From assembly GCA_934456295.1 (NCBI GenBank), contig CAKSHB010000005.1, forward strand, positions 3,023 to 67,022: DNA of 64,000 nt, read 5' to 3'. Both the position numbers and the translations under genes were made by a program. Within the stretch, counting starts at the first letter, position 1. Every line of letters begins with the position of its first letter. Shown in pieces: positions 55,346-64,000 of this stretch. The stretch comes from an uncultured Clostridia bacterium. Its GTDB lineage: Bacteria > Bacillota > Clostridia > UBA1381 > UMGS1253. The notes below the pieces were generated by a model. The model had not been told where the DNA came from. It saw only the letters and a list, made by a program, of their open reading frames with translations, and did no database searches.

Positions 55346-55656
55346 TACCCAACAATCCTTTCAATTATAAAGTCCGCAGCCTTTTCAAGCTTCGGTCGGG
55401 TAAGAAAGCCCATCGCCTCCGCTTCCTTCTTTGCTTCAAGAAGTATGCGCTCTTTTTCATCTTCCGCCTCATGCGATGCTGCGTCAATCATTTTTGCGGT
55501 TTCCTTCTGGGCAAAAGGTCCGACGCCAAGCTCGGAATTATGCGCGTCTTTATCTGCCTGTGACAGAATTTCGCGTGCGCGCGCATTTGCCTGCTTTATA
55601 ATTTCATCGGCTTTGCTCTCGGCCGCCTTGATTTCGGCAATTATATTCTTTTCCAC
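55345..55656 (-). CDS. V-type ATPase subunit G/H (AhaH-like peripheral stalk)
   Basis: 103 aa from a GTG at 55656 with AAGGGTGG eight bases upstream; a GTG at 55668 would leave no spacing. Almost entirely one coiled coil (EKNIIAEIKAAESKADEIIK) with a break at ELGVGPFAQKET, ending RPKLEKAADFIIERIVG. Pairs with subunit E in the stator. First gene of the operon. Confidence 0.85.
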   Translation of the reverse strand: MEKNIIAEIKAAESKADEIIKQANARAREILSQADKDAHNSELGVGPFAQKETAKMIDAASHEAEDEKERILLEAKKEAEAMGFLTRPKLEKAADFIIERIVG

Positions 55657-55686
55657 TTCTATAACCACCCTTCTGCATGAAGTATT

Positions 55687-55703
55687 TTACTTTATCAAAG
55701 TAA
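55687..55703. promoter_or_regulatory. Dyad upstream of the V-ATPase operon
   Basis: TTACTTT, centre ATC, AAAGTAA: a perfect 7-bp inverted repeat 31 bases before the first start codon. Could be an operator or part of the promoter region; I see no clear -35/-10 pair here. Confidence 0.3.
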
Positions 55704-55733
55704 TGTGCGCCAAAATTTTTGCTTTTACCGCCA

Positions 55734-56882
55734 CTACTTAAAGTCTGCAACTCTTTGCTTATTTATTCCAAATTCATATAAAAGTGCGTCAACAATTCTT
55801 TTCGACGCGTTTCCGTCACCGTACGGATTTGCCGCATGCGCCATTTTGTCATATGCATCTTTATTCTCAATAAGCTCCGACGCAAGTGCGATTATGTCGT
55901 CTTTTTTAACTCCCGCAACCTTTACCGTACCTGCCTCAACAGCCTCGGGGCGCTCTGTTTCGTTACGCAGCACTATTACTGGCTTTGCCAGCGACGGCGC
56001 CTCCTCCTGCAATCCGCCCGAGTCTGTCATTACCATGTAGCATCTCGCCATTGCATTATGCAAATCATCTACGTTGACAGGTTCTATGAGCGAAACCCTG
56101 TCAAGTCCGCCGAGAATTTCGTTTGCAACCTCACGTACTGCCGGATTAAGATGTACCGGATATACAAGGTGCACATCTTCATATGTTGTAACTATATGGC
56201 GCAGCGCCTCGCATATGTTGCGCAGCGGTTCGCCCAGATTTTCGCGGCGGTGTGCAGTAACCAGTATTACCTTTTTCGATGAAAAATCAAGCTTTGCCAG
56301 TGTTTCGTCCGTAAACTTGTAATCGTCTTTTACAGTGCTCTTGAGTGCGTCTATGACTGTATTTCCCGTTATATATATCTTCTTTTCATCAACGTTCTCC
56401 CTGAGCAGGTTGTTTTTATTTGCCTGTGTGGGCGAAAAATGAAAATCTGCCATAACGCCCGTCAGACATCTGTTCATCTCCTCGGGGAACGGCGAATATT
56501 TATCATATGTACGAAGCCCCGCCTCGACATGTCCGATTTTTACCTGGTTATAAAATGCTGCAAGCGCGCCGGCAAAAGTCGTTGATGTATCGCCGTGAAC
56601 CAGCACAACATCGGGCTTCTCCTGTTTTATAACCTCATCAAGCCCCATCAGCACACGCGTCGTAATTCCGACAAGCGACTGACGCTCTTTCATTATGTCA
56701 AGGTCATAGTCGGGCTTGATATCAAACATTTCAAGCACCTGGTCAAGCATTTGTCTGTGCTGCGCCGTAACACAGACCTTTGCGTCAATATGCTCACATG
56801 CAGCAAGTTCAAGTGCAAGCGGAGCCATTTTGATTGCCTCGGGACGTGTTCCGAACACAGTCATCGCTTTTATCTTTTTCAT
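55734..56882 (-). CDS. wecB: UDP-N-acetylglucosamine 2-epimerase (non-hydrolysing)
   Basis: 382 aa from the ATG at 56882, the family length. TVFGTRPEAIKMAPLA at the N-terminus, VHGDTSTTFAGALAAFY, HVEAGLRTYDKYSPFPEE, VTAHRRENLGEP and TDSGGLQEEAPSL are diagnostic. It makes UDP-ManNAc for wall teichoic acid linkage units or capsule. An upstream extension to 56999 overlaps the previous gene and lacks homology. Confidence 0.96.
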   Translation of the reverse strand: MKKIKAMTVFGTRPEAIKMAPLALELAACEHIDAKVCVTAQHRQMLDQVLEMFDIKPDYDLDIMKERQSLVGITTRVLMGLDEVIKQEKPDVVLVHGDTSTTFAGALAAFYNQVKIGHVEAGLRTYDKYSPFPEEMNRCLTGVMADFHFSPTQANKNNLLRENVDEKKIYITGNTVIDALKSTVKDDYKFTDETLAKLDFSSKKVILVTAHRRENLGEPLRNICEALRHIVTTYEDVHLVYPVHLNPAVREVANEILGGLDRVSLIEPVNVDDLHNAMARCYMVMTDSGGLQEEAPSLAKPVIVLRNETERPEAVEAGTVKVAGVKKDDIIALASELIENKDAYDKMAHAANPYGDGNASKRIVDALLYEFGINKQRVADFK

Positions 56883-56979
56883 GATTAAACATTTCCTCTC
56901 TTTATGTCCGCCATACAGCGTTTTTATATCTTTTGTTTTATGCCGGTTTATAACGTTTTTATTGTTTTTTCTGATTTTT

Positions 56980-58116
56980 CTATTTCTCGTTTCTGTCAAC
57001 TCTGTCTATTTTGCTGATTGTCACCTTTATGTTTTCATCGCCGCCGAAGCCGCTTTTCTTTTTCTGAATTTTTCTGCCGCGTGTAATTATACCGCCTACA
57101 AATATCACAACCAAAACTCCTATCAGCAAAAGAAGTGCGCGTCCGGCGCCGCTCTCTGCCAGAACAACCGCCGCAAGACCCAAAACGCCGCTCATTGCAT
57201 AGAGTATAAAAACTGCCTGTTTTTTTGAAAATCCCATATCGACAAGCCTGTGGTGTATATGACCTCTATCGGGCGTCATAACCCCCTGACCCGTCAGAAG
57301 CCTTCTTATCATTACAAATGCCGTATCAAATATCGGCAGTCCGAAAATCAATACGGGCACGGCAAACGATATCACGGCATAGCTCTTAAAGCCGCCCTGC
57401 ACAGACAGCACGGCAAGAGTATAGCCGAGAAATGTTGAGCCTGTATCGCCGAGAAACATTTTCTTTTTGCGCCTGAAGTTAAACGGCATAAAGCCAAAGC
57501 ATGCACCCGCTATGATAATTGCGATAAGCGCAATCGCAGGCTCATCAACCATATTTGCTATAAATACAAGCGACACTGCCGCAATCGACGACACGCCTGC
57601 CGATAATCCGTCAAGCCCGTCAATCAGATTTACCGCATTTGTTATTGCAACAATCCACAGCACCGTAAAAGGCACCGAAACCCAGTCGCTCAATATCAGA
57701 AATTTCTCGTTTGAGAACACATTCGGGTTTGTGAATATGTTTATCTTTACATTTCCGATATATATTACAGTCAGTGCAGCTATAATCTGAACGCATAATT
57801 TCAGTTTTGCGCTGAGTCCGCGGCTGTCATCAATAATTCCCAGCATCACAATGATAACCGCTCCGCACAAAAGACCTATCAGCTCCTGTGTTATCTCGCA
57901 GAAACACAGCACGCTGACAAGAAAGCCGAAAAACAGCGCCAGTCCGCCCAGACGCGGCGTGGGCGCTGTATGCATGCGCCTTTCCTCGCCCGGCATATCT
58001 ATGGCTCCGATTTTTTTTGCAATGCCCCTTGCAAGCGGCATTGAAATCACCGTAAAGCCGAATGCCACCAAAAAAGCTATTCCCAAAAGAATATATATCA
58101 TGATATCTCTGTCCAT
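56980..58116 (-). CDS. tagO: Undecaprenyl-phosphate GlcNAc-1-phosphate transferase (TagO/WecA type)
   Basis: 378 aa with about ten membrane helices. MraY/WecA superfamily motifs: RMHTAPTPRLGGLALF, GIIDDSRGLSAKLKL, NAVNLIDGLDGLSAG, FLGDTGSTFLGYTLA and DRGHIHHRLVDMG. It starts undecaprenol-linked glycan synthesis; with UDP-GlcNAc 2-epimerase next door it fits the first steps of teichoic acid or similar wall polymers. A basic, hydrophilic tail of about 40 residues follows the last helix. Confidence 0.94.
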   Translation of the reverse strand: MDRDIMIYILLGIAFLVAFGFTVISMPLARGIAKKIGAIDMPGEERRMHTAPTPRLGGLALFFGFLVSVLCFCEITQELIGLLCGAVIIVMLGIIDDSRGLSAKLKLCVQIIAALTVIYIGNVKINIFTNPNVFSNEKFLILSDWVSVPFTVLWIVAITNAVNLIDGLDGLSAGVSSIAAVSLVFIANMVDEPAIALIAIIIAGACFGFMPFNFRRKKKMFLGDTGSTFLGYTLAVLSVQGGFKSYAVISFAVPVLIFGLPIFDTAFVMIRRLLTGQGVMTPDRGHIHHRLVDMGFSKKQAVFILYAMSGVLGLAAVVLAESGAGRALLLLIGVLVVIFVGGIITRGRKIQKKKSGFGGDENIKVTISKIDRVDRNEK

Positions 58117-58178
58117 GGATATTTCACTCCGTATTTTTATCCGATGCGTGTTTTATAAAAATTTATGCCGTATGCTTT

Positions 58179-59216
58179 TTATTTTGCCACAAATCCGACC
58201 TTTTTATAAACCTTGCGCACGGTTTTGTTTGCGGCATATGCTGCCTGCTGTGCGCCTTCTTTATATATGCTCTCAAGATAGGCTTTGTCGGAAAGAAGTC
58301 TTTCCGTTTCCTCTCTTATCGGGCGCAGCGCTTCAACAACCGCCTCGCCGACTCTTGTTTTAAAGTCGCCGTAGCCGAGTCCGTCAAATTCTTTTTCGAT
58401 TTCATCAACGCTCTTCTGCGTTATCGCCGAATATATCTGCATAAGGTTTGACACGCCGGGTTTGTTTTCTGCATCATATCTCACATGTGTGTCACTGTCC
58501 GTAACCGCGCGTTTGAATGCCTTCATTATGGCCTCGGGCTTATCAAGCAGGCATATACAGCCGCCGTTGTCCTGCTCCGATTTGCTCATTTTGTTTTCGG
58601 GCTGCTGCAAGCTCATTATGCGCGCACCCGTTTTCGGTATGAACGGTTCGGGCATTGTGAACACATCGCCGTATACGCCGTTAAAGCGCGACGCTATATC
58701 GCGCGTTATTTCAACATGCTGCTTCTGGTCGTCGCCGACGGGCACAAGGTCCGCCTGATATATAAGTATATCCGCCGCCATAAGCACTGGATATGTAAAC
58801 AGTCCCGCGTTTATGTTTGCCGAATTTTTTGCCGATTTGTCCTTAAACTGCGTCATGCGCGAAAGCTCGCCGAACATCGTATAGCAGCTCAGCACCCACG
58901 AAAGCTCCGCATGTGCCGGCACATGGCTCTGAATAAAAATCGTATTTTTCTTCGGGTCAAGTCCGCATGCAAGATATGTCGCAAGCTGCGTCAGCGTGCG
59001 GCGTCTTAACTCTGACGGATTTTGGCGCACGGTTATTGCATGCATATCTGCCATCATATAGTAGCACTCATAATCGTCCGAAAGCTCAACCCAGTTTTTT
59101 ATCGCGCCAAGATATGAGCCGAGAGTCAGCTCTCCGCTCGGCTTAATACCTGAAAGTATTCTTTTTTTTCTGTCCGATGAATTGTTTTGTATATCCATAC
59201 TGTCTTTTTGTTCCAT
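58179..59216 (-). CDS. trpS: Tryptophanyl-tRNA synthetase
   Basis: 345 aa. PSGELTLGSYLGAIKNW holds the class I HIGH-like site, and ENKMSKSEQDNGG the KMSKS loop. VPVGDDQKQHVEITRDIA is conserved. A short N-terminal addition of about 17 polar residues precedes the core. The 37-base gap to the aminotransferase leaves no room for a T-box leader. GGGAGAG precedes the ATG. Confidence 0.97.
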   Translation of the reverse strand: MEQKDSMDIQNNSSDRKKRILSGIKPSGELTLGSYLGAIKNWVELSDDYECYYMMADMHAITVRQNPSELRRRTLTQLATYLACGLDPKKNTIFIQSHVPAHAELSWVLSCYTMFGELSRMTQFKDKSAKNSANINAGLFTYPVLMAADILIYQADLVPVGDDQKQHVEITRDIASRFNGVYGDVFTMPEPFIPKTGARIMSLQQPENKMSKSEQDNGGCICLLDKPEAIMKAFKRAVTDSDTHVRYDAENKPGVSNLMQIYSAITQKSVDEIEKEFDGLGYGDFKTRVGEAVVEALRPIREETERLLSDKAYLESIYKEGAQQAAYAANKTVRKVYKKVGFVAK

Positions 59217-59253
59217 ATCAAACTCTCCCGTGTTCCTTTTTATTATTTACCCA

Positions 59254-60450
59254 TTATACATGCGCTTTAAGCACATCGCCGAGTATTTTTATTCCTTTTT
59301 TTATCGATTCGGGCGTTGTGACCGAGAAATTCAGTCTGAAAATGTTTGAAGGCGCTTCTATGTCCGTCATAAATGTGTTGCCCGGAACATATGCAACCTT
59401 ATGCTCTATCGCCTCATTGAGCATAACTTTTGTATCAACACCCTCCGGCATTGTGCACATTATGAATATTCCGCCCTCTGGACGCGTAAACTTACACTCC
59501 TTCGGGAAGCGCTTTTCCATCTCGCTTATCATAAGCTCACATCTTTTGCCATATTCCGCCGCACATTTTTCGATATGTGCGTCATAGTCGTAATTTTTTA
59601 TATATTCATATACCATCATCTGATTAAGAACCGGTGTGTGAACATCGTTTACCTGCTTTACAACAACAAATCTGTCAACTATGTCCTTTCTTGCCGACAC
59701 AAAGCCTACGCGCAGTCCGGGCGCAAGCGTTTTTGAATATGTGCCCGCATATATTACTCTGCCCTCTGTATCCATAGATTTTATCGTTGCTACGGTTTCT
59801 CCCTTAAAACGCAGCTCGCCGTAAGGGTTGTCCTCAAGAATAAACACATTGTATTTCTTTGCAAGCTCCAAAAGAGCCCTTCTCTTTTCAATGCTCATCG
59901 TTGTGCCCGACGGATTTTGGAATGTCGGAATTGTGTATATAAATTTGATATTTTCGTGATTTTTCAGATGTTCCTCAACCTGCATAAGGTTCATTCCGTC
60001 ATCTTCTATCTCAACATCATAGAACTTTGCCCCATATGAGCGGAATGAGTTCAAGGAACCTATAAAGCTCGGCTTTTCAACAATAACCCCGTCGCCTGCC
60101 TCCAGAAGCACCTTTGCTGACAAATCAATCGCCTGCTGTGCGCCCGTAGTTATAACAAGCTCATCAATTTCTTCATTATATACACCGAGCTTTTTTGCAC
60201 GCTGCTTTGTAATTTCGCGCAGCGGCGCATATCCCTCGGAAACGCCGTATATAAGCGCCGGCGTTGGTGAATTTGTGAGCATGTCGCTCGTTATTTTTGC
60301 CCATTCCTTTGACGGAAAAAGCTCGGGCGCAGGTATTCCTGCCGCAAAGGATATGATATCGTCCTTCGCTATAAGCTTAAAAATCTCTCTTATGGCGCTT
60401 GCCTGCATTGAAGCAACGGCAGGCGTAAAAATCTCATTTTTGCAATTCAT
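59254..60450 (-). CDS. PLP-dependent aminotransferase, class I fold
   Basis: 398 aa from the ATG at 60450. The PLP lysine lies in AGTYSKTLAPGLRVGF near residue 232; FAAGIPAPELFP, VITTGAQQAIDL, YTIPTFQNPSGTTM and LEDNPYGELRF are typical of the aromatic / 2-aminoadipate group that is related to MocR regulators but lacks their DNA-binding domain. It transfers an amino group from an aromatic or branched amino acid to 2-oxoglutarate; the exact substrate is open. Probably cotranscribed with trpS. Confidence 0.92.
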   Translation of the reverse strand: MNCKNEIFTPAVASMQASAIREIFKLIAKDDIISFAAGIPAPELFPSKEWAKITSDMLTNSPTPALIYGVSEGYAPLREITKQRAKKLGVYNEEIDELVITTGAQQAIDLSAKVLLEAGDGVIVEKPSFIGSLNSFRSYGAKFYDVEIEDDGMNLMQVEEHLKNHENIKFIYTIPTFQNPSGTTMSIEKRRALLELAKKYNVFILEDNPYGELRFKGETVATIKSMDTEGRVIYAGTYSKTLAPGLRVGFVSARKDIVDRFVVVKQVNDVHTPVLNQMMVYEYIKNYDYDAHIEKCAAEYGKRCELMISEMEKRFPKECKFTRPEGGIFIMCTMPEGVDTKVMLNEAIEHKVAYVPGNTFMTDIEAPSNIFRLNFSVTTPESIKKGIKILGDVLKAHV

Positions 60451-60842
60451 TTTACACTGCACTTCCTTCCGCAAAAATACAATAAAATCCTAATTTATAA
60501 ATATTATCGTGCCAAATATGGCACATATGTATAAAAACACTGCTCTTAGTCTATAATCATATCATAAATATTCCAAAAAGTAAAGCACGATTATTAAATT
60601 ATAAATATTGGTTTTTATATTAATTTAGGTATTGATTTTTTGCTCAATATATTATACAATTAATTACAGGAAATAATTTCCGTCAAGTTTATTTCATGTT
60701 TTTAATTTATTCCATTATTAAAATTCAATACCAAAAAATTACGGGATATGTTTTTTTCTTTGTTTCTCTTTACTTTTCTGCGTATCCTGTGTTATAATTT
60801 TTATGCAAATATTTCAATTCAATTTTATGAGGAGGAAAAAGG
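60451..60842. promoter_or_regulatory. Divergent intergenic region between aminotransferase and ppdK
   Basis: 392 bases, AT-rich, no gene. GTGCCA (60509-60514), AATA, TGGCAC (60519-60524) is a perfect inverted repeat 59 bases before the aminotransferase start and may be its operator. On the plus strand TTTACT (60769-60774), 18 bases, TATAAT (60793-60798) is a likely ppdK promoter. I see no riboswitch or T-box signature. Confidence 0.45.
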
Positions 60843-63470
60843 ATGAACAAAAAGTACGTTTATCTCTTCAGTGAGGGCGACGCGTCCATGAGGAATCTTT
60901 TGGGCGGCAAAGGCGCAAACCTTGCTGAAATGACAAAGCTCGGTTTCCCTGTTCCCCAGGGCTTCACCGTAACGACGGAGGCTTGTACGCGTTACTATGA
61001 CGACGGAAGAAAAATAGGCGACGATATTATCGCGGAAATAAAAGAAAAACTCGCTGTTGCAGAACAGATTGCAGGAAAGAAATTCGGCGACGCAAAAAAT
61101 CCGTTCCTCGTTTCGGTACGTTCGGGCGCACGCGCTTCGATGCCGGGCATGATGGATACGATACTTAACCTCGGACTCAACGACGAAGTTGTTGAAGGAC
61201 TTGCCGAACTTACGGGCAACGCGCGTTTTGCATATGACAGCTACAGAAGATTTATACAGATGTTTTCCGATGTTGTAATGGGCATTGCAAAACCGAAATT
61301 TGAAAAAATTATAGATGAAATCAAAGAAGAACGCGGCGTAAAGCTTGATACAGAGCTTACGGCGGAGGACCTCAAAGAGCTTATCGCAAGATATAAGGTT
61401 CTTTATAAGGAAGAAAAAGGCGAGGACTTCCCGCAGAACCCCCAGGACCAGCTCATCGAATCCGTTGAGGCTGTATTCAGAAGCTGGGACAATCCGCGTG
61501 CCATCGTATACAGAAGAATGAACGATATCCCCTATGACTGGGGTACTGCCGTAAACGTTCAGGCGATGGTTTTCGGAAACACAGGCGAAAAATCGGGTAC
61601 AGGCGTTGCTTTCACAAGAAACCCCGCCACAGGCGAGAAAAAGCTCTACGGCGAATATCTCATGAACGCACAGGGTGAGGACGTTGTTGCCGGCATAAGA
61701 ACACCTAATCCCATAAGCCATCTTGAGCAGGACATGCCCGAAGTATATCAGCAGTTTGTTGACATAGCAACAAAGCTTGAAAATCACTATAAAGACATGC
61801 AGGATATGGAGTTTACAATCGAAAACGGCAAGCTCTACATGCTTCAGACCCGTAACGGCAAGCGTACCGCTGCCGCCGCTCTCAAAATTGCGGTTGACCT
61901 CGTTGATGAAGGTCTTGCAACCACAAAAGAGGCTCTCCTGAAGGTTGAACCGCGCCAGCTCGATTCGCTTCTCCATCCGACATTTGACCCCGATGCGCTT
62001 AAAAAATCATCTCCGGCGGCAACAGCTCTTCCGGCATCGCCCGGCGCTGCATGCGGCAAAATTTACTTCAACGCCGCTGACGCTGTCATGGCTTCGTCGG
62101 AGCGTAATGAGAAGGTTGTTCTGGTACGTCTTGAAACTTCGCCCGAGGATATTGAGGGTATGAATGTTTCGGAGGGCGTTCTCACAGCACGCGGCGGCAT
62201 GACTTCACATGCGGCTGTTGTTGCGCGCGGTATGGGTACATGCTGTGTTGCAGGGTGCGGCGAGCTTACTGTAAATGAAGAAGAAAAATACTGTGTTCTC
62301 GCGGGAAAACGCTTAAATGAGGGAGATTACATTTCTCTCGACGGCTCAACAGGAAATATATACGCAGAGGCAATCCCCACGGTTGAGGCTTCGCTGACAG
62401 GCGATTTTGCACGCTTCATGGGTTGGGCAGACGAAGAGCGCAAGCTCAGTGTGCGCACAAATGCCGACTCGCCGAAGGACGCCCTCACGGCAGTCCGTTT
62501 TGGCGCCGAAGGTATCGGTCTTTGCCGTACCGAGCACATGTTCTTTGAAGAGGACAGAATTCCTGCCGTGCGTGAGATGATTGTTGCAAAAACTCTCGAA
62601 CAGCGCCAGAAGGCTCTTGATAAGCTTCTTCCCATGCAGCGCAGCGACTTTGAGGGAATGTTCCGCGCACTCAACGGTCTGCCGGTTACAATCCGTCTGC
62701 TTGATCCTCCGCTTCATGAGTTCCTGCCGACAAACGATGATGACATTGCATCGCTTGCAAAGGAAATGGGGCTTACTTTTGAAACGCTCAAGAGCACAGT
62801 TGAAGATTTGCACGAGTTTAACCCCATGCTCGGACACCGCGGCTGCCGTCTTGCGGTAACATATCCGGAAATTGCGGCTATGCAGACACGCGCCATCATT
62901 GAGGCTGCCATAAATGTGACGGGCGAGGGCATAAAAATCACTCCCGAAATCATGGTTCCTCTTGTAGGCGAGGTTAAAGAGCTTAAATATGTAAAAGAAG
63001 TAATTTCAAAAACTGCCGATGAAATTATTAAAAATGCCGGCATTGATATGAAATACATGGTTGGTACAATGATTGAAATTCCGCGTGCGGCGCTTCTTGC
63101 GGGAGAGATTGCCGAAGAGGCTGAATTCTTCTCATTCGGCACAAATGACCTTACGCAGATGACCTTCGGTTTCTCGCGCGATGACGCCGGTAAATTCCTC
63201 GGCGATTATTACGACAAGAAGATATTTGAGTCGGATCCGTTTGCACGTCTTGACCAGAACGGTGTCGGCAAGCTGATTAAAATGGCTGCCGCTGACGGCA
63301 GACAGACACGCCCCGACATCAAGCTCGGAATTTGCGGCGAGCATGGCGGTGACCCGTCAAGCGTTGAATTCTGCCACCGTGCAGGCCTGAACTATGTTTC
63401 GTGCTCGCCTTACCGTGTGCCGATTGCAAAGCTTGCCGCTGCACAGGCTGCTATTCGCGATCAACACTAA
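60843..63470 (+). CDS. ppdK: Pyruvate, phosphate dikinase
   Basis: 875 aa, the length of the Clostridium symbiosum enzyme. The nucleotide-binding domain starts FSEGDASMRNLLGGKGANLAEM; the phosphorylated histidine is in LTARGGMTSHAAVVARGMG near residue 455; the PEP/pyruvate barrel has GIGLCRTEHMFF, GHRGCRLAVTYPEIA and the catalytic cysteine region LGICGEHGGDPSS. Converts PEP, AMP and PPi to pyruvate, ATP and Pi, or the reverse, typical of anaerobes that use PPi in glycolysis. GAGGAGG precedes the ATG. Confidence 0.98.
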   Translation: MNKKYVYLFSEGDASMRNLLGGKGANLAEMTKLGFPVPQGFTVTTEACTRYYDDGRKIGDDIIAEIKEKLAVAEQIAGKKFGDAKNPFLVSVRSGARASMPGMMDTILNLGLNDEVVEGLAELTGNARFAYDSYRRFIQMFSDVVMGIAKPKFEKIIDEIKEERGVKLDTELTAEDLKELIARYKVLYKEEKGEDFPQNPQDQLIESVEAVFRSWDNPRAIVYRRMNDIPYDWGTAVNVQAMVFGNTGEKSGTGVAFTRNPATGEKKLYGEYLMNAQGEDVVAGIRTPNPISHLEQDMPEVYQQFVDIATKLENHYKDMQDMEFTIENGKLYMLQTRNGKRTAAAALKIAVDLVDEGLATTKEALLKVEPRQLDSLLHPTFDPDALKKSSPAATALPASPGAACGKIYFNAADAVMASSERNEKVVLVRLETSPEDIEGMNVSEGVLTARGGMTSHAAVVARGMGTCCVAGCGELTVNEEEKYCVLAGKRLNEGDYISLDGSTGNIYAEAIPTVEASLTGDFARFMGWADEERKLSVRTNADSPKDALTAVRFGAEGIGLCRTEHMFFEEDRIPAVREMIVAKTLEQRQKALDKLLPMQRSDFEGMFRALNGLPVTIRLLDPPLHEFLPTNDDDIASLAKEMGLTFETLKSTVEDLHEFNPMLGHRGCRLAVTYPEIAAMQTRAIIEAAINVTGEGIKITPEIMVPLVGEVKELKYVKEVISKTADEIIKNAGIDMKYMVGTMIEIPRAALLAGEIAEEAEFFSFGTNDLTQMTFGFSRDDAGKFLGDYYDKKIFESDPFARLDQNGVGKLIKMAAADGRQTRPDIKLGICGEHGGDPSSVEFCHRAGLNYVSCSPYRVPIAKLAAAQAAIRDQH

Positions 63471-63513
63471 TCAGATATTCTGCTTAGCGTAAAGCGAGAA
63501 TAAACCAACAAAT

Positions 63514-63554
63514 ACGGTCACATCACCTAATAAGTGGTGTGACCGTTTTTTTTT
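63514..63554 (+). terminator. Terminator 1 after ppdK
   Basis: ACGGTCACATCAC (63514-63526), loop CTAATAA, GTGGTGTGACCGT (63534-63546), then eight or more T. Confidence 0.9.
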
Positions 63555-63576
63555 GCTTGAGATAAAGCGTAGATTT

Positions 63577-63611
63577 AGCCGGTTGTCCTATTCGGATGAC
63601 CGGCTTTTTTT
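63577..63611 (+). terminator. Terminator 2 after ppdK
   Basis: AGCCGGTTGTCC pairs with GGATGACCGGCT (two G-T pairs) around TATTC, followed by a seven-T run. Confidence 0.75.
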
Positions 63612-63636
63612 ATTTTTCGGACAAGGAGGAATTTTT

Positions 63637-63768
63637 TTGAGAAATTTTGAAATTTGGTTTAGTTTTTGCCCTTCTCGATGCCTACCAGATGGAGAAGAGA
63701 GCCACGCAAGTGGAATCAGATCCAATTGCTCTTTGACAACCGAATACACATTCATCAGGTACGTTCCT
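63637..63768 (+). CDS. Short frame after AAGGAGGA, interrupted by the intron-like element
   Basis: AAGGAGGA (63623-63630) lies six bases before a TTG that opens MRNFEIWFSFC... and stays open for 44 codons up to the putative intron boundary and 21 beyond, ending at 63831. No domain is recognised. It may be the 5' exon of an interrupted gene or chance coding in sequence flanking the mobile element. Confidence 0.25.
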
Positions 63769-64000
63769 GTGCGGGGGCGAGAGTCCCAGCCGAATGAAGG
63801 TGCGCCAAGACCCTCCTGCCCATCCGGGTAATAACGGAAAGCAAGGTGGCGAGCGTTTCCGAACCATTCTGAAATATCCGACAGCTACGGATAAGGCCAT
63901 GAAACGCAACAGGGATAATGATACTTCTCTACGGAGCTGGCGGAGAACCCGGCAGGGGTGAGATTCCCATGGACCCGATTCGCTATCGGGCGTCTGATGA
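63769..64000 (+). mobile_element. Probable group II intron, 5' part only
   Basis: The element opens with GTGCG, the conserved 5' end of group II introns, followed by GGGGCGAGAGTCCCAGCC, which folds as a short domain I hairpin, and a GC-rich, structured, non-coding stretch with many small stems (CTACGGAG, CCGGCAGGGGTGAGATTCCC, CCCGATTCGCTATCGGG). Base use is richer in G and C than the neighbouring intergenic DNA. The reverse transcriptase gene and domains V-VI, which would prove it, lie beyond the window. Another structured RNA cannot be excluded. Confidence 0.55.

Noticed and set aside
59217..59253. T-box leader for trpS
   Set aside because: Only 37 bases separate it from the aminotransferase gene and the region above that gene has no T-box sequence.
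60825..61976. 383-codon open frame on the minus strand
   Set aside because: It lies wholly antisense to ppdK and its translation (rich in Cys, Phe, Tyr, His) has no domain; it is a by-product of ppdK codon use.
1..64000. CRISPR arrays, rRNA genes, prophage or insertion sequence transposases
   Set aside because: No regularly spaced repeats, rRNA-like stretches, transposase or phage structural genes were seen.

Overview
The window reads as a chromosomal segment of a low-to-mid-GC anaerobic Firmicute of the class Clostridia, probably a gut or other glycan-degrading lineage. The reasons are the Clostridia/Bacilli housekeeping order yicC-remA-gmk-rpoZ-priA-def-fmt-yugP-rsmB-rlmN-prpC-pknB-rsgA-rpe-thiN, an anaerobic class III ribonucleotide reductase with its activase, pyruvate phosphate dikinase, a V-type ATPase, AGGAGG-type ribosome binding sites and consensus sigma-A promoters. 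No species can be named from the sequence alone.

Layout. 1-7.5 kb is accessory carbohydrate metabolism: a Gfo/Idh/MocA dehydrogenase cut by the left edge, a type I dehydroquinase-like enzyme, an AraC regulator, a secreted heparinase II/III-like lyase, a cytoplasmic GH39-like glycosidase, an AraC regulator whose reading frame is broken exactly at an A AAA AAG heptamer, and a DUF2726-like gene remnant. 7.6-9.4 kb holds tRNA-Trp, HPr and tgt. 9.6-17.1 kb is a purine operon (xpt, a BMP-type nucleoside ABC transporter, purA) behind a consensus promoter and a long leader with a purine-riboswitch-like element and three terminator-like hairpins. 17.1-31.9 kb is the minus-strand housekeeping block for nucleotide metabolism, protein N-terminus processing, rRNA modification and Ser/Thr kinase signalling; coaBC is missing from its usual place. 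32.1-36.2 kb holds an AraC regulator and nrdD-nrdG, with a near-perfect NrdR box upstream of nrdD.

36.3-46.9 kb is the most novel-looking region. A GntR/LacI-type regulator with a structured leader precedes seven cytoplasmic enzymes: a TIM-barrel protein, a SIS-domain protein, an unrecognised 239-aa protein, a Gfo/Idh dehydrogenase, two tandem GH20-like proteins and a GH94-like phosphorylase. No transporter or secreted hydrolase is present, so it looks like the intracellular end of a glycan pathway, possibly for amino sugars.

46.9-55.7 kb is a complete nine-gene V-type ATPase operon whose proteolipid carries the sodium-ligand residues of the Enterococcus NtpK type. 55.7-60.5 kb encodes UDP-GlcNAc 2-epimerase, a TagO/WecA-type transferase, TrpS and a PLP aminotransferase. 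60.8-63.5 kb is ppdK followed by two terminators. The right edge cuts into what looks like the 5' end of a group II intron. The clearest candidates for undescribed biology are the frameshifted AraC gene, the divergent purine-riboswitch-like leader, the pseudoknot-capable leader before the GntR/LacI regulator, the intracellular glycan cluster with its orphan protein, and the likely CUG start of rsgA.
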